Positions 7,027 through 9,391 of a stretch of DNA of 9,391 nucleotides are shown piece after piece. The stretch covers positions 1 to 9,391 of the forward strand of contig DMHA01000433.1 in NCBI GenBank assembly GCA_003449615.1, written 5' to 3'. This stretch comes from Flavobacterium sp. GTDB lineage: Bacteria > Bacteroidota > Bacteroidia > Flavobacteriales > Flavobacteriaceae. The notes beneath the pieces were generated by a model. The model searched no databases and was not told the DNA's origin. It was given only the letters and a program-made list of their open reading frames with translations. Numbering within the stretch: the stretch's first letter is position 1; each line of letters starts with the position of its first letter. Made by a program: the position numbers and the translations under genes.

Positions 7027-7809
7027 GTGAATAATAATTCTACTATTACTACTATCTCAAGTCTTAAAAGTCATTCTTTCATCAACTATGGAATTAAAAC
7101 ATTGACCGAAACTTTTACCGAAAAGTTGTTTTATACTCTATTTGATTCCAATGCTCCATTAGAACAAAGCATCGAAGAACTCGAAATCCTTTTCAAGGAA
7201 ATTGCAGCAATTTCATTTAAAAAAACCAACATTTCTCATGACTTGATTTGGAAACAATTTCTTGAAAAACTTCCCAGAGTTTTAGATCAATTAAATCAAG
7301 ATGCTACATTCATATTAGATAATGATCCTGCATCGAATAGTATTGAAGAGGTTTATCTTGCTTATCCTGGTTTTTATGCCATCGCTATTTATAGATTGAG
7401 TCACGAATTATTTTTGCTAGATATGCAACTTTTTTCGAGACTGATGAGCGAATATGCCCATCGAATTACGGGTACCGATATTCATGCCGGAGCAAAAATT
7501 GACTCTCCTTTTTTTATTGATCACGCCACAGGAATAGTTATTGGCGAAACTACTGTAATCGAAAAAAACGTAAAACTGTATCAAGGTGTAACTCTTGGTG
7601 CATTGAGTGTTAGAAAAGATTTAAAAAATACCAAAAGACATCCAACTGTTGAAAAAAATGTGTGCATCTATGCCAATGCTACTATTTTGGGAGGAGAAAC
7701 AATCATTGGAAAGGATAGTATTATTGGCGGAAATACTTGGATTACCAAATCAATTCCAGCAAAATCGATTGTAACCAATGCTACCATATCGGAAGTAAAA
7801 ATTAAATAA
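7027..7809 (+). CDS. cysE: Serine O-acetyltransferase (CysE/EpsC type)
   Basis: This 260-residue enzyme acetylates L-serine with acetyl-CoA to give O-acetylserine, the first committed step of cysteine synthesis. The first 110 or so residues form an EpsC-type helical domain (SLKSHSFINYGIK, EKLFYTLFD). Then come YPGFYAIAIYRLSHEL (113-128), HRITGTDIHAGAKI (145-158), the catalytic FIDHATGIVIGET (163-175, with D165 and H166 matching the family's Asp-His pair), LYQGVTLGAL (184-193) and KRHPTV, followed by left-handed beta-helix hexapeptide repeats. Translation probably starts at GTG 7027: an in-frame TAA lies at 6982 with no ATG between, and the next internal ATG is far inside the helical domain. 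The C-terminus reads SEVKIK and lacks the terminal isoleucine that docks E. coli CysE into CysK. It is followed after 10 bp by cysM. Confidence 0.95.
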   Translation: MNNNSTITTISSLKSHSFINYGIKTLTETFTEKLFYTLFDSNAPLEQSIEELEILFKEIAAISFKKTNISHDLIWKQFLEKLPRVLDQLNQDATFILDNDPASNSIEEVYLAYPGFYAIAIYRLSHELFLLDMQLFSRLMSEYAHRITGTDIHAGAKIDSPFFIDHATGIVIGETTVIEKNVKLYQGVTLGALSVRKDLKNTKRHPTVEKNVCIYANATILGGETIIGKDSIIGGNTWITKSIPAKSIVTNATISEVKIK

Positions 7810-7819
7810 TAGAAGTCAA

Positions 7820-8710
7820 ATGAATGTACAAGACATTTTAAAACTTATTGGAAATACCCCTTTGGTAGAAACCAAAAATTTAGTAAAAAACAAACAAGTA
7901 AAACTCTTATTAAAAATGGAAGGAAACAATCCTGGGGGTAGCCTAAAAGACCGTCCCGCCTACAATATGATTGTATCCGCTTTAGAAAGAGGGGAAATAA
8001 AAAATGGGGATAAACTCATTGAAGCCACCAGCGGAAACACTGGAATTGCTTTGGCAATGATTGCCCAATTATTAAAAATTGATATTGAACTAATTCTTCC
8101 AGAAGATTCTACCAAAGAACGCATTCAAACCATGCGTGCTTATGGAGCTAAAGTAATTCTGACCCCAGCAAGTCAAGGCATCATAGGTTCGAGAGATTAT
8201 GCCGATAAAAAAGTGGCCTCCGGCGGTTATATTATGCTCAACCAATTTGCCAATGCCGACAATTGGAAGGCCCATTACAAATCTACAGGTCCCGAAATTT
8301 GGAATGATACCAAAGGAACTGTAACCCACTTTGTTTCGGCAATGGGAACAACGGGAACTATAATTGGTACTTCGACTTTTTTGAAAGAAAAAAATCCAAA
8401 TATTCAAATTGTAGGGGCTCAACCCAGTGATGGAGCACAAATTCCAGGAATTCGGAAATGGCCAAAGGAATATTTACCCAAAATATTTGATGCGTCAAAA
8501 GTGGATACTATTATGGAAGTTTCAGAACAAGAAGCACGAGCAATGACCAAAAGATTGGCTTTAGAAGAAGGTATTTTTGCAGGAATGAGTAGTGGTGGTG
8601 CAGTAACTGTGGCAGTAAAACTTGCAGAACAATTAGAATCAGGAGTAATTGTAGCCATTATTTGCGATCGAGGCGATCGTTATCTTTCTTCAGATTTGTT
8701 TGATTGTTAA
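7820..8710 (+). CDS. cysM: Cysteine synthase B (CysM), PLP-dependent
   Basis: This 296-residue O-acetylserine sulfhydrylase of fold-type II PLP enzymes makes cysteine, or S-sulfocysteine from thiosulfate, out of the O-acetylserine supplied by the upstream gene. Seen: IGNTPLVE (10-17), the PLP Schiff-base lysine in GGSLKDRPA (K43), the substrate loop TSGNTG (70-75), phosphate-binding GTTGT (176-180), the PLP-nitrogen serine in MSSGGA (about 257-258), and ICDRGDRYLS (281-290). EGNNPGGSLKDR, GIRKWPKEYLP (210-220) and CDRGDRYLS mark CysM rather than CysK. The protein stops at LSSDLFDC, lacking the short tail of the E. coli protein. The ATG is 10 bp after the cysE stop, indicating a two-gene operon. 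Its stop codon lies inside a hairpin. Confidence 0.96.
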   Translation: MNVQDILKLIGNTPLVETKNLVKNKQVKLLLKMEGNNPGGSLKDRPAYNMIVSALERGEIKNGDKLIEATSGNTGIALAMIAQLLKIDIELILPEDSTKERIQTMRAYGAKVILTPASQGIIGSRDYADKKVASGGYIMLNQFANADNWKAHYKSTGPEIWNDTKGTVTHFVSAMGTTGTIIGTSTFLKEKNPNIQIVGAQPSDGAQIPGIRKWPKEYLPKIFDASKVDTIMEVSEQEARAMTKRLALEEGIFAGMSSGGAVTVAVKLAEQLESGVIVAIICDRGDRYLSSDLFDC

Positions 8711-8732
8711 GGTTTGTTTTTCTAAACTTAAC
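8706..8732 (+). terminator. Hairpin overlapping the cysM stop, possible terminator between convergent genes
   Basis: GTTAA-G-GTTTG (8706-8716) can pair with TAAACTTAAC (8723-8732) with one bulged G and a six-base pyrimidine loop. The stem begins inside the last codons of cysM. Neither strand has a clean T tract immediately after it, so termination would be weak. Its position between the convergent cysM and DUF3820 genes is the main support. Confidence 0.35.
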
Positions 8733-8792
8733 CAAAAATCCTGATTGTTTATCGACAATACAATAATTGACATTAATCTATAAAAACGTTTA

Positions 8793-9023
8793 TTAAGGTT
8801 TTGGATATTTGATTTTTATATTCCGAATCAACTCTTCGAGACCGTTGAGTTTTAATTCGTAAACCAGTTGCAACTGTTGTCCAAGTTCGCCTTTTGGAAA
8901 TCCTTTGTTAGAATACCAAACTACATAATATTCGGGCAAATCGATAAGGTATCTTCCTTCATATTTACCAAAAGGCATTTTGGTATGGGCGAGTTTGATG
9001 AGTTGCTTTTGGTCTTGTTCCAT
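8793..9023 (-). CDS. DUF3820 family small protein
   Basis: This 76-residue basic protein contains the family core MPFGKYEGRYLIDLPEYYVV (16-35), then WYSNKGFPKGELGQQL and a helical C-terminus. These are the conserved elements of DUF3820, which Pfam names a putative quorum-sensing-regulated virulence factor; that label comes from a Pseudomonas protein and should not be read as a function here. No catalytic motif, signal peptide or membrane helix is visible, so it is probably a cytoplasmic protein. It is on the minus strand, convergent with cysM, and downstream of the gene at 9140. Its ATG is preceded by only six bases before a block of tandem repeats begins, so its leader is unusually repetitive and has no Shine-Dalgarno sequence. 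Confidence 0.88.
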   Translation of the reverse strand: MEQDQKQLIKLAHTKMPFGKYEGRYLIDLPEYYVVWYSNKGFPKGELGQQLQLVYELKLNGLEELIRNIKIKYPKP

Positions 9024-9029
9024 GAAAAG

Positions 9030-9057
9030 TTAGGAGTTGGGAGTTAGACGTTAGGAG
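9030..9057. repeat. Heptamer tandem repeat, 4 units (TTRGRAG family)
   Basis: The units are TTAGGAG, TTGGGAG, TTAGACG and TTAGGAG. They belong to the same degenerate heptamer family as the array at 635-662. On the minus strand they form the leader immediately before the DUF3820 start codon. Confidence 0.8.
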
Positions 9058-9092
9058 TTTAAGTGTTTAAGTGTTTAAGTGTTTAAGTGTTT
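9057..9092. repeat. Octamer tandem repeat GTTTAAGT, 4.5 units
   Basis: Four perfect copies of GTTTAAGT and a half copy follow directly on the heptamer block, sharing its last base. The perfect identity of the units suggests recent expansion by slippage or ongoing homogenisation. Confidence 0.93.
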
Positions 9093-9097
9093 GACCT

Positions 9098-9130
9098 ATC
9101 TGAAATCTGAAATCTGAAATCTGAAATCTG
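9098..9130. repeat. Heptamer tandem repeat ATCTGAA, 4.7 units
   Basis: Four perfect copies of ATCTGAA plus ATCTG lie 5 bases after the octamer array and 9 bases before the stop codon of the minus-strand gene at 9140. It is unrelated in sequence to the TTRGRAG heptamers although the period is the same. Confidence 0.93.
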
Positions 9131-9139
9131 TCTTAATAC

Positions 9140-9391
9140 TTACTCAGCTTCTTTTATTGTCAAATCGGTATCGTAATACAAGATATAAATTCCTTTATTT
9201 GTATATCCTCCATCGGGTTTTTTATAATATTCAAACTTATTATCGACTTGCTCTGTGGCAAATGAATCGGCTGTTTCTTGATAGTTTTTGCCTTGCAACA
9301 AACGCATCATCGTGTCAAAAGTCACATCAAAACCACGTGTTGCATAAGTACTGGGTAAAATTTTGTTTATCTTTCTGTATTCTTTTTTGAA
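9140..9391 (-). CDS. C-terminal part of a probable LysM/periplasmic-binding-protein-like protein, cut by the window end
   Basis: The minus-strand frame is open from the window edge (9391) to a TAA at 9140-9142, giving 83 residues; no start is inside the window. The GTG-initiated 61-codon reading from 9325 is just an internal part. Visible features are FKKEYRKINKILPSTYATRG near the left end, then FDVTFDTMMRLLQG, and a final stretch with FEYYKKPDGGYTNKGIYILY. A charged helix, a YAxRGFDxxxDxxMRL segment and a C-terminal GGYxNKGxYxLxY strand match my memory of flavobacterial proteins that combine LysM repeats with a type 1 periplasmic-binding (amino-acid ABC receptor-like) domain. If so, it is an envelope protein, but the ligand is unknown and the LysM part would lie outside the window. 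The family call is moderate; that the fragment is coding is fairly sure. Confidence 0.65.
   Translation of the reverse strand, partial: FKKEYRKINKILPSTYATRGFDVTFDTMMRLLQGKNYQETADSFATEQVDNKFEYYKKPDGGYTNKGIYILYYDTDLTIKEAE

Noticed and set aside
8090..8440. Minus-strand open frame of 116 codons inside cysM
   Set aside because: It lies fully inside and antisense to an unmistakable CysM; a shadow frame.
8743..8759. ATTGT-N6-ACAAT inverted repeat downstream of cysM as an operator or terminator
   Set aside because: Five AT-rich base pairs are expected by chance in such sequence and no T tract follows.
9057..9130. CRISPR-like array
   Set aside because: The units are 7-8 bp, directly contiguous and without spacers, so these are simple tandem repeats.
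9157..9390. Plus-strand open frame of 77 codons at the right end
   Set aside because: It is antisense to the better-supported minus-strand coding fragment at 9140-9391, and its predicted protein is low-quality (rich in Y, F, L and C without any motif).

Overview
The window looks like a piece of a Flavobacterium-type (Bacteroidota) chromosome. This rests on the low G+C content, AT-rich start regions with almost no Shine-Dalgarno sequences, and protein families typical of flavobacteria (an EpsC-type CysE followed by CysM, a YpfJ-like zinc peptidase, a DUF3820 protein). The short intergenic heptamer and octamer tandem repeats also fit what I recall of flavobacterial genomes. No named species can be claimed from sequence alone.

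Layout. Bases 1-621 hold the 3' three quarters of panB (pantothenate synthesis). After an 87-bp spacer with a heptamer repeat comes an abutting pair of envelope glycosylation genes: a soluble ALG5/DPM1-like GT2 glycosyltransferase (709-1482) and a multi-spanning ArnT/PMT-like GT39 transferase (1483-2904). A small RluA-type pseudouridine synthase follows (2922-3611), then a class 3 aldehyde dehydrogenase (3657-4985), an unassigned six-helix membrane protein (5018-5818) and a membrane-anchored neutral zinc metallopeptidase (5837-6697). All are on the + strand with short gaps.

A 329-bp gap (6698-7026) contains a 26-bp near-perfect palindrome, a T tract and a locally less AT-rich patch that may be a decayed gene or insertion-sequence end. 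Then comes a two-gene cysteine biosynthesis unit, cysE (7027-7809, GTG start) and cysM (7820-8710). It ends in a hairpin and faces two minus-strand genes: a DUF3820 protein (8793-9023) and the C-terminal part of a probable LysM/periplasmic-binding-protein-like protein (9140 to past the window end). Their intergenic space holds three different tandem arrays back to back.

How the genes work together. CysE makes O-acetylserine and CysM turns it into cysteine. The GT2 enzyme probably charges a polyprenyl phosphate with a sugar, which the GT39 enzyme probably transfers to an envelope acceptor outside the inner membrane. The remaining genes are housekeeping-type and functionally unrelated to each other.

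I do not see a clearly new multi-gene system here. The most unusual signals are the intergenic repeat family shared between two distant sites, the repeat-packed leader of the DUF3820 gene, and the structured gap before cysE.
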